Shown: in pieces, positions 9,531 through 19,040 of the stretch
Numbering within the stretch: position 1 is the first letter of the stretch
How the letters are laid out: each line of letters starts with the position of its first letter
Assembly: GCA_001305115.1 (NCBI GenBank)
Contig: BCAA01000006.1
Location: 62,001-126,000, forward strand
Origin: Clostridia bacterium UC5.1-1E11
GTDB lineage: Bacteria; Bacillota; Clostridia; Oscillospirales; Acutalibacteraceae
Length of the DNA: 64,000 bases
Reading direction: 5' to 3'
The notes under the pieces: model-generated
What the model was told of the DNA's origin: nothing
Seen by the model: the letters and a program-made list of their open reading frames with translations, nothing else
Databases searched by the model: none
Translations under genes and position numbers: made by a program

Positions 9531-9756
9531 CCTCTCTTTCGACATCCAGCGGGAATATTCCGGGCGGCTCTCCGGTCCGCTGGGGAATCTTTCTGACCGA
9601 TGCCGGCTTTTCCTTTTCACAAAGGGTACAAAAAACTTTTTGCACCGTGCGCTTACCAGCAGCTCTCTTTGGCTTTATTCTGCCCGCATCGTTTATTTGT
9701 ATTTACAAGCTCCTTTTACCAGGATTGCATTTTACTACATATTGGGGTTCATGTCA

Positions 9757-9783
9757 ACATATAGTCTGACAAATACTAGATGT
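9757..9783. promoter_or_regulatory. inverted repeat upstream of nrdD, candidate operator
   Basis: ACATATAGT (9757-9765) and ACTAGATGT (9775-9783) form a 9-9-9 inverted repeat with one mismatch. It is AT-rich and sits in the nrdD upstream region. NrdR boxes are similar in composition but not identical, so the regulator is unknown. Confidence 0.4.
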
Positions 9784-9995
9784 CGTATTTACTGAAAACA
9801 CCCATCTAAAAAGGGCCCAAATCGCCGGAAACGCGCGGAAGAAGCCGTTCTTGCTCTCCGCGCGTCGATTCCATTCTGTATAATTTGTTCCCATTTTGTA
9901 CCAAAAAATTTTTTAAACATTCCTGCTAGGAGCACCGGAATTGCGATCCGCCAACCATACAAAAGGAGTTCTAGGGCCTCCCTGTGTGCTTTTGG

Positions 9996-10607
9996 TCAAC
10001 CGGATAGTGTGCATCCCAAACTTTCCGCAAACTGAACCGCCTGCTCCAAATCGATTCGGGTGTTCTGGAAACGCATCCTCCGCACATCCACACCGTTCAA
10101 TTTGGCGCCGCGCAGATCCGTTCCTTTCAAAAAAGCATCTGCAAATACGGCATGCGAACAGTCACAGCCGCGTAGATCCGCTTTTTCCAAGTTGGCGCCT
10201 TGAAAAAATGCATGAGAGAAGCAGATTCCTTGTAGGTCCATCATGCGCAGGTCACAGCCATCAAAGACAGTATCCGAAAAATTTCCGCCGTGGAGCGTGA
10301 AACCTGTTAGATTGGCGCCGGCAAAACTGCTGCCACTGCACTTACAGTCCTTCATTTCTGCGCTAAACAAACTGGCTCCGTTAAACGTACAGTTTTGGAA
10401 CAAGGTAGCGATATGGACGCTTCCATTCAAAGCGGCAAACGAAAAAATGCAGTTCAAAAAGGCACAGTCCCGTGTGAACAACCCACTCATCGCCGCCCCG
10501 TAAAACCGGCAGTTGACAAAGCGCACACCGCGCAGTTCCCGGTCCGCAAAATCCACATCGCCCAGGTCCTGCCCCTCATATTGTTTGGCCGTCAATGCAA
10601 GTTCCAT
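9996..10607 (-). CDS. pentapeptide-repeat protein
   Basis: A 203-residue protein made almost wholly of A(D/N)Lxx-type pentapeptide repeats (ANLTGFTLHGG, CDLRMMDLQGI, ANLEKADLRGC, TDLRGAKLNGV). These should form a right-handed quadrilateral beta-helix. No signal or membrane segment. The start at 10607 is 15 bases after the stop of the large upstream gene, so the two are in one operon. Pentapeptide proteins have many roles, including gyrase protection; nothing here identifies a partner. Confidence 0.85.
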   Translation of the reverse strand: MELALTAKQYEGQDLGDVDFADRELRGVRFVNCRFYGAAMSGLFTRDCAFLNCIFSFAALNGSVHIATLFQNCTFNGASLFSAEMKDCKCSGSSFAGANLTGFTLHGGNFSDTVFDGCDLRMMDLQGICFSHAFFQGANLEKADLRGCDCSHAVFADAFLKGTDLRGAKLNGVDVRRMRFQNTRIDLEQAVQFAESLGCTLSG

Positions 10608-10622
10608 GGTGTTCTCCTCCGG

Positions 10623-13600
10623 TCAAGGCTTGCGTAGCCGCGGAACAATCAGCACTGCTACCAGCCAGAACAGTTCAAATAATAGCAGAGCGGCTGTACT
10701 GAGTTGTTTGAGGCCCGAATAACAGGCCAGAAATGCCACCAGCAGAAAACCTAAAACCACCGCCACGGTCTGTAGGGCAATCGCTACAGAGATATTGCTG
10801 CGCTGCCGCACACAGGCCGTCAGCATACGCATCATAGCGGTTGGACGCCCTTTGGTTGCCAACAGAGCATCGACACGCTCATCCGGCTCCTCGACCAGGT
10901 CCATGTATTCTTTGCCCAAGCGTTCTGGCAACACGCGAACACCGTGTTCATCCAGATCAAACACCTGCGCCAGCAAGCGTGGAGTGATGTTTGGGTCACA
11001 GGTGCGCACAATCAAGCTGATACCGTTGTCCTCCATCCGGCGAAGCTCGGCCGCACGGCGGCGGTCCGAATTATAGGAGAGAACAAACATTGCAACCAGA
11101 TCTCCGCCCGAAGCCAAGTATACCACCTGTTTGCCGCCCAGCAAATACTTTTCTTCGTAATCCCTTGACGGAGGCTCAATGCCATACGCCTTGATTAAAT
11201 CCCGGTTTCCGACCAGAATCCGGCGGCCCGATACCCAACCGACGACTCCTTTGTCATCCTCATAGCTGAGGTTTTCAATCTTTGGGAGCATATCGTGGTG
11301 GCTCTTGATGATTTGGTCAAACAAGTCGCTCAGAGGGCCGCCTGTCGCGCACATCAGCGCAGTTGCGTCCACAATGGCGTCATCGATCCGTTGCCCTCCA
11401 AAAGTTTTAATGCCATTGAGAATCACGGTTCCCTTCGGGAACAGATCCTTCGCATCCAACACCACAGCATTGGCGGTGGAAAAATGTTCCACAGCGGGAT
11501 ACCCAACCACCATTGCTCCACAGCGTGTCGCCAATTTGCTCAGCCGCGCGAGGGGAAGATTTACACTCAACATGTTCATCATCGGTACGCTGATACATGT
11601 GGCCGCTGCAAACACCGTAATCGCACCGATCACGTCCTGGTTCAAAACATAATATACAATACAGAGTACCAACGACAGGATAGCGCCAATGGGCGCAATG
11701 ATGTGCGAACTTTGGTCACTGGGATCATTTTCATAACTTAAACTCAAAAAATGCTTTAGGAAACCTGCTTTGTTTTGATACGCAATAGCAGGGGTATCCG
11801 CTACACAACCTTTTGCCATTTGCAACGCCGTATTGTGGTCATCGAAATATTGCACCGCATATTTCTGATCCGGCGATGCGACAAAGCGGAAGTTGTGCCG
11901 AATGCGTTTGATGAGCGAAAATTTTCCCGCGGTATTCAAGAAAAGCGCTGCAGAAGCCAACGCTGCATAGGCATGGACGCTCGACGAAGCGACGCTCTCG
12001 GGTGCAAAAAGCAAGGCGACACTTTGAATCAGCGCTGCAACCGCAGCAACCGCCACGCCGCTGTCGGAGTTGGCCTGCAGACTGACCATGGATTTGATCC
12101 CGTTGAATATGGTGACCCAACAAAACAGGGAGGCAATCCCCAAGAAGATAAGGTTTAAAATCAGATAGGTTTGCGTCGGCAATGTAAACCGGATCGCCTC
12201 TGGCAACAGGCTGGTCATCTCTCCGAGAACCCCCAGGGCCAGCAACAACACGGTGACAATTCCCGTCACCGCCAGGCGAAGGGTGAGCTCCCGCAAGCTG
12301 GAACCAAGCTCATGTGTAACAGACGGCGCATCGGACGGCCTTTGATAGTCGTCGAGTTCGTCCGGTTCCTCTGGGAGATCTTCCTGTGGATCGTTGTCGG
12401 GTTCTTCCTCTCCCATAATGGAAAATTTCTTCTTTTTCTTGGGCAAAGGCGGAACAATTTCCTCTTTGTCCTCCTGCCGCTGGGGCTCGTCCTTCTGTGA
12501 GAAACGCTCGGCTGTCCGGCGCTCCGCCTCTGGGACGATGGGTTCCCACTCCGGCGCAGGCGCTTCTTCGACCGTTTTCTTTTCCGCCACGGTTTGAGCG
12601 ATTTCTTCCTCTTTCTGGTCGTCTGCCATTTCCTCGAGCTTAGGAAGCGGCGTTGTATGCAGCTTTGTAGAGACCTTTGGATAAGTCTTTGCCTCTTTTA
12701 AAATGACCTCTGCATAGTCGTGTAATTCTACCACATGGACCGGCGTCACACCTGCCGGACGATAGTCGGCGCGCCGTACCTTCCCGCCAGGACGTGGCTG
12801 TAACGGCTTCTCCTGCGAGTATGTATCCGCCGAAGCGGACTCTTCTCCACGAATCGGCGTTACAACAGGCTGCATATCGGGCGAAACCGGCATTTCCGGT
12901 ATCACCGTAGGCGTCCCCGGCTCTGTATGGACTGGAGCCTCCGGCGTAGAAACAGGGGTAGCTGGCAGCTCAACCGGTTGCTCTGGCGTTTGTTTCGGCG
13001 CCTTTCGGGGCTTCACTGGCGTTTTGGGCTCTGTTGGCTGAACCGGCTCTGTTGGCTTCGTAGGTTCTGTCGGTTGTAGCGGTTCGATTGGATGGGTGTC
13101 CTCGATCTGCGGCGGCACCGCATATCCCCCAACCGCTGGAAATTCAAAGGTTTCTCCCTCCACCGGTAAATCCGGGGCAGTAACCGTTTTTTCCGCCCCT
13201 TTCCTCTGCACTGGCCGTGCAAAGCTCCCCATTGCAGGAAATTCAAAGGTCTCATCCCTACGGGGAATCCGTCTAAAATGGGCGGCGTCTGCACCTTATG
13301 CTCTGCGACCGGCTTTACAGGTTCTTGTTTTTTCACCATCTTTTGGGCAGCTGGCTCGACCTTTTGGGCTGGTTCATCCGGCTTCCCGGCCGCAGCTGTT
13401 TGGGAAGCTGTTCCAATTTTTTCAACGGGTTTCTGAGGATTTGCAGCGTTGCTGACCGCCTCCGGCGATCGCTTCGGAAATTGAATCTCTATGGTATTCT
13501 CATGCACTTGGAAGGCACCTGTTCGACGGGCGGTCTCCTCCAAACGCTGTTTACGTTCCTGATGCAACGTTTCAAAACGGGCTGCAATCTCCTCATCCAT

Positions 13601-14269
13601 CTCTTCGTCTGTTGAGTCAAACAAATACGAAAAAATGGAACCAGTCTTGTCCCCAACCGGACTTCCTACGGGCTTACCCGGCTGTTTCATGGAAGAACCT
13701 GCTTTTTCCTTCTCGGTGCCGGATTTTCCGCTGTTCGATTGAAGCGTCTGTTCATACTGCTGTTTGTATTCTTCCAGTGGCTTTAATTGCAGTCCATAAT
13801 AAATATCCTCTTCTTCCGATGTGAAAACGCCGGACTGCTTTTTCAGCCGGCGGCGCTCCTCTTTCATACGTTTCTTTTCTGCTCGCCGCTCTGCCCAACT
13901 CAACTTTCGGGGTTCTTCTTCCTCGGGTTCCTGCGTTTCTGTCCATTGAATAGGGTCCGCCTTGGGCGTGTCCTTGAGCATCCGCTCCGTTTTCGGGGCA
14001 GTAATGGCGGGTTCTTCCATCTTTTTTGCCGGTTCGGGCTCCTTGCGCTCTATTGGACGGTGCACCGGTTCCTTGACCGGTTGTTGGGCAGCCGTCTGGG
14101 GCGTTTCATCGACGGGCAATGCGCGTGCACGCTCCGGAGCAGGCTTGGCATCTTCCTCCGTAGCAGGAATCGCATTCTCTTCTCCCTGCTGCTCACGCAA
14201 CAGGCGCGCCTCTTGTAAAATCTCTTCCACGGAAAAGTCGTCGTGGGGCATATTGGTCTTTTTATCCAT
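10623..14269 (-). CDS. giant degenerate P-type-ATPase-like membrane protein, frameshifted
   Basis: About 1,215 residues once one base is restored near 13266-13269. The N-terminal 650 or so residues are low-complexity, rich in Pro, Glu, Lys and Thr, with two ETFEFPA motifs and a (Q/K)PTEP run. The first residues (DDFSVEEILQEARLL) form a likely helix. Then come several membrane segments (about 11560-12330) and a soluble part resembling P-type ATPase P and N domains: GAMVVGYPAVEHF before the phosphorylation site and GWVSGRRILVGNRDL. The catalytic DKTGT is replaced by LDAKDLF, TGDN by TCDPN, and GDGxNDxP is absent. Two membrane helices end the protein. It should not pump ions. It sits between rlmB and the pentapeptide gene with gaps of about 16 bases. 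Confidence 0.75.
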
Positions 14270-14285
14270 TCCTCTTCCCCCTGTC

Positions 14286-15056
14286 TCACTTGGTCACAAT
14301 TCCACTGCGCTGACGCGCTACCTCATAACAGATCACGCCACATGCAACCGAGGCATTCAGCGAGTTTATTTTTCCCTTCATGGGCAGGGATATGACAAAA
14401 TCACATTTTTCTTTTACAAGACGGCTGACGCCGAATCCCTCCGAACCGATCACCAGTGCAACCGGCCCCTTATAATCCACCGAACACCAATTCTGTCCGT
14501 CCATATCCGCCGCATAGGTCCAAACTCCACGCTGTTTGATCTCCTCCAATGCAGCCGCTATGTTGGTCACGCGGGCAACCGGTACATATTCCACCGCCCC
14601 AGCAGAGGCCTTCCCGACTGCATAGGTCAATCCCACCGAGCGGCGTTTTGGGATAATGACCCCATGAGCCCCTGCACATTCCGCCGTCCGAAGAATCGCG
14701 CCGAGATTGTGTGGGTCCTCCAATTCATCCGCTACAATAAAGAATGGCGGCTCGCCGCGCTCCTGCGCCAAAGCAAAAAGATCCTCCAGCGTGGCGTATG
14801 CATGCGCTGCAACCAAGGCGACTACCCCCTGGTGTACCGCGTTACCGCACAAATAGTCCAATTTTTTGGAGTCTACCTCCTTAATGGTGACCCCCTGTTT
14901 CTTTGCTTTTGCAATCAATGCACCAATGCTCCCCGTATGTGTACCCCTTGCGACATACAAACTGTCGATCGGACGGCCGCTACGCAACGCTTCCGTAACC
15001 GCATTCCGGCCCGCGATCACATCTTCCCCACGGCGGCTCTGCTCTTCCTTGCTCAT
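14286..15056 (-). CDS. rlmB: 23S rRNA (guanosine-2'-O-)-methyltransferase RlmB family
   Basis: A SPOUT methyltransferase that 2'-O-methylates rRNA using SAM. After an N-terminal substrate-binding domain it shows the family motifs NLGAILRTAECAG (motif 1), GSEGFGVSRL (motif 2) and SLNASVACGV (motif 3), as expected of the knotted fold. The ATG at 15056 is preferred because GAAAGG is about six bases upstream. The length of about 256 is normal. It is first in an operon with the pseudo-ATPase and pentapeptide genes. Confidence 0.93.
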   Translation of the reverse strand: MSKEEQSRRGEDVIAGRNAVTEALRSGRPIDSLYVARGTHTGSIGALIAKAKKQGVTIKEVDSKKLDYLCGNAVHQGVVALVAAHAYATLEDLFALAQERGEPPFFIVADELEDPHNLGAILRTAECAGAHGVIIPKRRSVGLTYAVGKASAGAVEYVPVARVTNIAAALEEIKQRGVWTYAADMDGQNWCSVDYKGPVALVIGSEGFGVSRLVKEKCDFVISLPMKGKINSLNASVACGVICYEVARQRSGIVTK

Positions 15057-15423
15057 ATACACCTTTCCCTGCTTCCTATGTTAAAGTCAAATATTCCAAA
15101 GTCCTTTGGCCTGCCGAGTTTTCCGATTGGTCGTTCAAGGAAACGATTGGCAGTCCTCTTTCGAACGGTTTTATCTTCCCCATTTTTTATCTATCGTAGA
15201 ACAACGCCCTTATACGTTCCCCTACGCTTCCAAGTGTGAAGTTATTATACCATAAAATCCTCCCGGTGAGGACATGAAAATACAGTTCCAGACAAGTTAT
15301 CTTCCGTATCTGCCCCGTGTACGACTGATACAGAGAAACAGAAGGTTTTCATGCGATTTGAAGTTATTATTATAATGGATTTGTTGTATGAAAACAACCT
15401 TATCCTTCTGTGAGACAACTCTT

Positions 15424-15773
15424 GTGGAAAAGTCTAAGGGTTCATTTGCGGAAATGTGGAAAGTTTGCTCTTTTTTCTTTTTAAAGCTAAAAAAACTTTA
15501 CGCATAGTTTTTACCATTTCATTTATCCGTTTACATAACATTTTATAGATGGGCTTTTTCCCAACTTTAAACAAGCTACACCCGGCATTTCTCCACTGTT
15601 TCCACCAAGTTTTCAACACTCTCCACAGAGTTTTCCACGTGGTTTATGTAAACCTGTGGAAATACAAGACGTATAAAACCGCATTCCCATGCGGTTTTTT
15701 GGAAAATAGTTTTTCTAAAAGAAAGATGTTGCCCTATTTTGTGTGAAAAGCTAGGTGGAAAACTCTGTGGAAA
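15424..15773. repeat. array of seven GTGGAAA/TTTCCAC boxes with a 17-base inverted repeat
   Basis: Boxes lie at 15424-15430, 15456-15462, 15599-15605, 15632-15638, 15656-15662, 15755-15761 and 15767-15773. The sequence TCCACAGAGTTTTCCAC (15622-15638) is repeated exactly, inverted, at 15755-15771. Each arm is a double box. The boxes are one or two mismatches from the DnaA box TTATCCACA. Confidence 0.75.
15677..15700 (+). terminator. intrinsic terminator inside the box array
   Basis: ACCGCAT, loop TCCC, ATGCGGT, then T6. A compact and convincing plus-strand terminator with no gene upstream of it on that strand, so it may end a small RNA. Confidence 0.75.
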
Positions 15774-16197
15774 TTGGTGAAAGTTGTGTAATTCCTTGCC
15801 CAATGGATACGATTATTTTTTATGTTCTTGGGGCGTTTGATTTCTCTTTGCTTGCATGGATTTTCGGATGGATTCCAAAACAGCTTTTCCTTATATCTTC
15901 TTAGAATATAGCATTTCTAAAAATGATAAAGCCCCCTCCTATATAAATTAATCCATGAAAGAGTCCGATCCTCGAACAAGTCATTACATGGAAGAACCGC
16001 TGCAACAACTGCTAAAACGGACAAAAATTCCCTCTACATCTTTTATCAGGCGCATCATACGCCTTTCGGCGCCTTATTTTCATCCAACAAAAGCTTGTGG
16101 CCCGAGAGTGTTTTGTCGTTCTGATGCTGTCAAGGGACCGCCCCTCGCACCGTGTAAGCGAATTTTCCCTGTGAACCGCAAGATGGAATGATAGACA

Positions 16198-16232
16198 GAA
16201 TCCCCCGTATGAGTTCAATCATACGGGGGATT
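16198..16232. terminator. inverted repeat, probable end of the sigma-factor operon
   Basis: AATCCCCCGTATGA and TCATACGGGGGATT pair perfectly around a six-base loop. The flanks are only weakly T-rich. It lies just after the small ORF at 16248-16424. Confidence 0.55.
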
Positions 16233-16247
16233 GCTATTATATGGGCA

Positions 16248-16424
16248 TCATCCTATGGCCCTGTTGCCTCTTGTAGGACGCGTCTTGTTACTATAAACGT
16301 ACCTTGACTTTGTTGGCATCCAGCCATAAGTATGGGACATCTCGTTGCCTAAACGGTCCAGATAAGAAGTAATGGTCTGACATCCCCATTCAATGCCTTT
16401 TATGTTTGTAATAAAGTCCGTCAT
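16248..16424 (-). CDS. possible 58-residue protein after the anti-sigma gene
   Basis: An open frame from ATG 16424, with AAGGA about six bases upstream, to TGA. It begins 32 bases after the anti-sigma stop and is followed by an inverted repeat. The sequence is basic toward the C-terminus and rich in Tyr and Thr, with no membrane segment. No family recognised. It could be the third gene of the sigma operon or chance. Confidence 0.35.
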   Translation of the reverse strand: MTDFITNIKGIEWGCQTITSYLDRLGNEMSHTYGWMPTKSRYVYSNKTRPTRGNRAIG

Positions 16425-16456
16425 CCTTCTTCCTTGAAACGGAGGAAAAACCGGCC

Positions 16457-17329
16457 TTAAACCAATGACTTTCCAACCGTAAAATTTTGGATTCCCATAG
16501 AGCCCGGTCCAATTTCATACTCATCAAAACTGATAACCACATTGCCGCTACCATCGATATAAAATTTTTGGTCATCGGTTATCCCCTGGAATCCCTCATC
16601 CGGCATATCCGGTGTTGGAACAAAGTAGGGCCACTGTACCGGATCTTCTGCGATACGTTGATCGATGGTTTCTTGGATTGCTTGGTTAGCGATCTCTTTA
16701 TAGTCCGGTCCCAATACATCTTCCAAGGTGAGATCCTTTCCGGAGGACAGTTCGAGATTGTAGAAGATCTGCTGTGTATAAGCGCTTGCCGCTGTCTCTG
16801 TCTTATGAATGACAAAGGACAATATTTTTTCGTTAGAACTCTTGATCTCATAGGTAATATCCAAAATAACCGGCATCCATTCCGTGGGGTCCTGCCCTTG
16901 TGCAATCGCTTCCTCCCGATTCTGTTTGGCTTCTTGGCGGGCGTCAGCAACAATGGCGTCTATTTTTTCTTGAATCTCCCTGTTGACGCGTTTCTCCAGT
17001 TCTGTATTTCCTGTTCCAGCAATGGATGGTTGATTGACTGTGATCCATTCGGAGTCTGTCTCAATGGAATACGAACGAAATGTCAATACTTTCGCTACAT
17101 TTCCCAGCACGGGGACCTCAGCCATAGCACTGGCAAAGGTGGAACTGAGATTCAGAAGTGCAACAAATAGGATACACACAGCTGCTGCGGCGGACAAAAC
17201 TGGTCTGTACCAAGCGATCCTTCGACGAGAGGATGCCCGTACAAACGCCTGATCTATAACATTTGGAAGCTGCTCCGGAATTTCCATGGATTCATAAACT
17301 TTTTTCGCCTTTTCAAAATTTGTCATCAT
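16457..17329 (-). CDS. RsiV-like anti-sigma factor (DUF4163/DUF3298 type)
   Basis: About 290 residues starting at ATG 17329, six bases after AGGAGG. A short cytoplasmic N-terminus is followed by one membrane helix (LSAAAAVCILFVALLNL) and an extracytoplasmic domain of the RsiV kind, with LDITYEIKSSNEKILSFVIH and LTLEDVLGPDYKEIAN. In Bacillus RsiV this outer domain binds lysozyme and triggers proteolysis that frees SigV. The adjacent ECF sigma gene ends about 100 bases upstream. Lysozyme as the signal here is inferred from the family only. Confidence 0.82.
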   Translation of the reverse strand: MMTNFEKAKKVYESMEIPEQLPNVIDQAFVRASSRRRIAWYRPVLSAAAAVCILFVALLNLSSTFASAMAEVPVLGNVAKVLTFRSYSIETDSEWITVNQPSIAGTGNTELEKRVNREIQEKIDAIVADARQEAKQNREEAIAQGQDPTEWMPVILDITYEIKSSNEKILSFVIHKTETAASAYTQQIFYNLELSSGKDLTLEDVLGPDYKEIANQAIQETIDQRIAEDPVQWPYFVPTPDMPDEGFQGITDDQKFYIDGSGNVVISFDEYEIGPGSMGIQNFTVGKSLV

Positions 17330-17425
17330 TGGTATCCTCCTAAACATATATATAAAAGTTTGTTCCTACGGCATTCCCGGGTGACCGTAGACCAAGCTCA
17401 GAGCTATCATGGTTTTTATAGGACA

Positions 17426-17917
17426 CTATGTTGTGACCACCTCCCCTTGAAGGTCGACCTTTAAAAGCTTGAGTGCTTTATATAAACGCGACTTCACCGT
17501 ACTGAGCGGTGCTCCAGTGATAGCCGCAATATCTTCCAGCTTCATATCCTCAAAAAAGCGTAAAATCACAATGGTTCGCAATATGGGCTCCAGGCCCTGA
17601 ACCGCACGATAAAGATCTACATTCTGTGCGACATCCTGTTCCTCTGCGGCTGGGCAGGTGGATTCCGTATATTCTTCGAGGGAGACAACCTTTTTTCCTC
17701 GCAAGTAAGTAAGGGCCTGATTTACCAGAATCCGATAGAACCACGTCTTCATATAAGCGGGATTTCGAAGCGTATGCAGCTTTTCAATCCCCTTGACGAC
17801 TGCATCCTGCACCACATCCAATGCCGCATCACTGTTTTTGGTATAACTATAAGCCAGGCGATAAAAAGCCTGCTGATTCTGTGTGATATACTCCCGAAAA
17901 TCCTGGGTTGTTGCCAT
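17426..17917 (-). CDS. ECF RNA polymerase sigma factor (SigV-like)
   Basis: A 163-residue extracytoplasmic-function sigma factor. Region 2 is FYRLAYSYTKNSDAALDVVQD with MKTWFYRILVNQAL; region 4 is LEDIAAITGAPLSTVKSRLYK, a helix-turn-helix. An in-frame upstream extension exists, but ATG 17917 with GGTGGGG upstream gives the normal ECF length. The RsiV-like anti-sigma gene follows. A promoter of ECF type (AAC ... CGTC, 17-base spacer) about 45 bases upstream suggests autoregulation. Confidence 0.9.
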   Translation of the reverse strand: MATTQDFREYITQNQQAFYRLAYSYTKNSDAALDVVQDAVVKGIEKLHTLRNPAYMKTWFYRILVNQALTYLRGKKVVSLEEYTESTCPAAEEQDVAQNVDLYRAVQGLEPILRTIVILRFFEDMKLEDIAAITGAPLSTVKSRLYKALKLLKVDLQGEVVTT

Positions 17918-17960
17918 AATCCAGCCCCACCAATCTGTTCTATATTTCTTATTCTGTCTA

Positions 17961-17990
17961 TTAGACGCTTCCCAGCCCAAAAAAGTTGAT
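17961..17990 (-). promoter_or_regulatory. ECF-type autoregulatory promoter
   Basis: On the minus strand TCAACTTTTTT supplies the AAC -35 core (17985-17987) and CGTCTAA the -10 core (CGTC at 17964-17967), with a 17-base spacer. This is the layout of promoters read by SigV/SigW-like factors. Confidence 0.6.
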
Positions 17991-19040
17991 ACAAATGTGA
18001 AAAGCTGTCTATGGAGAAAACCTCCGACCACTTTTTGAATCCTGTATTCTCCCCTCCCATTCCCCGGGGGTAATGGCAATTCCTGTGGGTCCCGCTTCAT
18101 CATGAGGCTTTCCATCTTCTTTTTTGTTTCCGGAGTTGGATGTACCCAACTAAATCTGTATTCATTGCGGGAGGGTATAAGCAAGGAGCTGCCTTAAAAG
18201 AAAGGCAACTCCTTCGTTAATCCATTATGGTTCCTGAGCGAATGGTTTTCGTATCCAAATCCCGCCGCCTCTGGCCGTGTTTCGCTCTACCAATTGGGAT
18301 CGTGCTCCATCCTATCTTTTATATTCTCATTCACATAAGGACCCTGTGCGGGGTAGTTTTTGCATCCATATTCGAGATAACTTCCAGAGAATTCCATACT
18401 ACTATATTGGTTATATTTATCCAGTCATCCCTTCGAATGAATGCCTCGACCCATTCACTTACACCTTCTCGTACAGCTTTTCTCTCTAATCGATTCAGTA
18501 ACGTATTCTTTATCAAATGCTTTGTGGATTGTTCCATATTGGATGCTCTTTGTCGCTTTAATATTTCATTGAAAAGTATCCGTTGGCTTAATAGCGACAA
18601 GGATGCCCTACCTTTGCGGCGACTGTCCCTACAAAAAACGTTCATTAGCTTAATGGCGATAGGGGCCCCGCCTTTTGTGGCTGTCGCTTTACCACTTCTA
18701 TCCCTATTACAAATATCCGTTCGTTTAATAGCGATAGGGATACCCCGCCTTTTGTGGCTGTCCCTGTTAAAAATATTGATTTCGATATATTGAGATGTTT
18801 GTTCCTGAAACAATTTGCCAAATCAACATGGCATTCTTCCAAAAACAGCCTACATTAATAATATTGTATTCCTCTGTTTATTTCGAAGTGGGGCCGTAAC
18901 CAAATGGTGCTTGATTACGCCTCCGCCTGCCTGCACAGAAGGATTCCTTCCCGGTGCCGCTTTATAAGCATAAAGAGTTCACTGAAATATCTTTTGTCTC
19001 TAACCGAAACACAAAACCGAATGGGATCTTATAAAAGAGA
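17991..19040. other. gene-poor region with short repeats
   Basis: A minus-strand open frame (18331-18813, 160 codons) runs through the repeat cluster at 18576-18780, without a good ribosome binding site. Its sequence is basic and repeat-derived, so I do not call it a gene. Apart from the sigma promoter and these repeats I see nothing else here. Confidence 0.55.
18576..18780. repeat. three copies of a 60-66-base hairpin repeat
   Basis: Units begin near 18576, 18639 and 18714. The shared core is TTAATRGCGATAGGG, then CCCCGCCTTTTGTGGC, then TGTC. Within a unit GGGATA pairs with TGTCCC and GCC with GGC across a short loop. The middle and last copies match best; the first has diverged. It looks like a dispersed element that happens to lie in tandem here. 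Confidence 0.75.

Larger units (their letters stand above)
15057..16247. other. 1.2-kb gene-poor region
   Basis: No convincing gene. Contents: the GTGGAAA box array (15424-15773), a plus-strand terminator (15677-15700) and a long inverted repeat near 16200. Short open frames at 15955-16191 and on the opposite strand lack ribosome binding sites and resemble nothing. Confidence 0.7.

Noticed and set aside
13962-15239. A 425-codon plus-strand frame opposite rlmB and the pseudo-ATPase N-terminus
   Set aside because: It runs across two well supported genes and arises from the biased codons of the Pro/Glu-rich region.
15424-15773. Calling this the chromosomal origin
   Set aside because: No exact DnaA box and no dnaA, dnaN or rpmH gene nearby; the boxes alone do not justify the claim.
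16012-16218. Small ORFs in the 15.9-16.2 kb gap
   Set aside because: Open on both strands but lacking start signals; the region looks non-coding.
18331-18813. 160-codon minus-strand protein
   Set aside because: It crosses three copies of a dispersed repeat, has no good ribosome binding site, and its peptide repeats simply mirror the DNA repeat.
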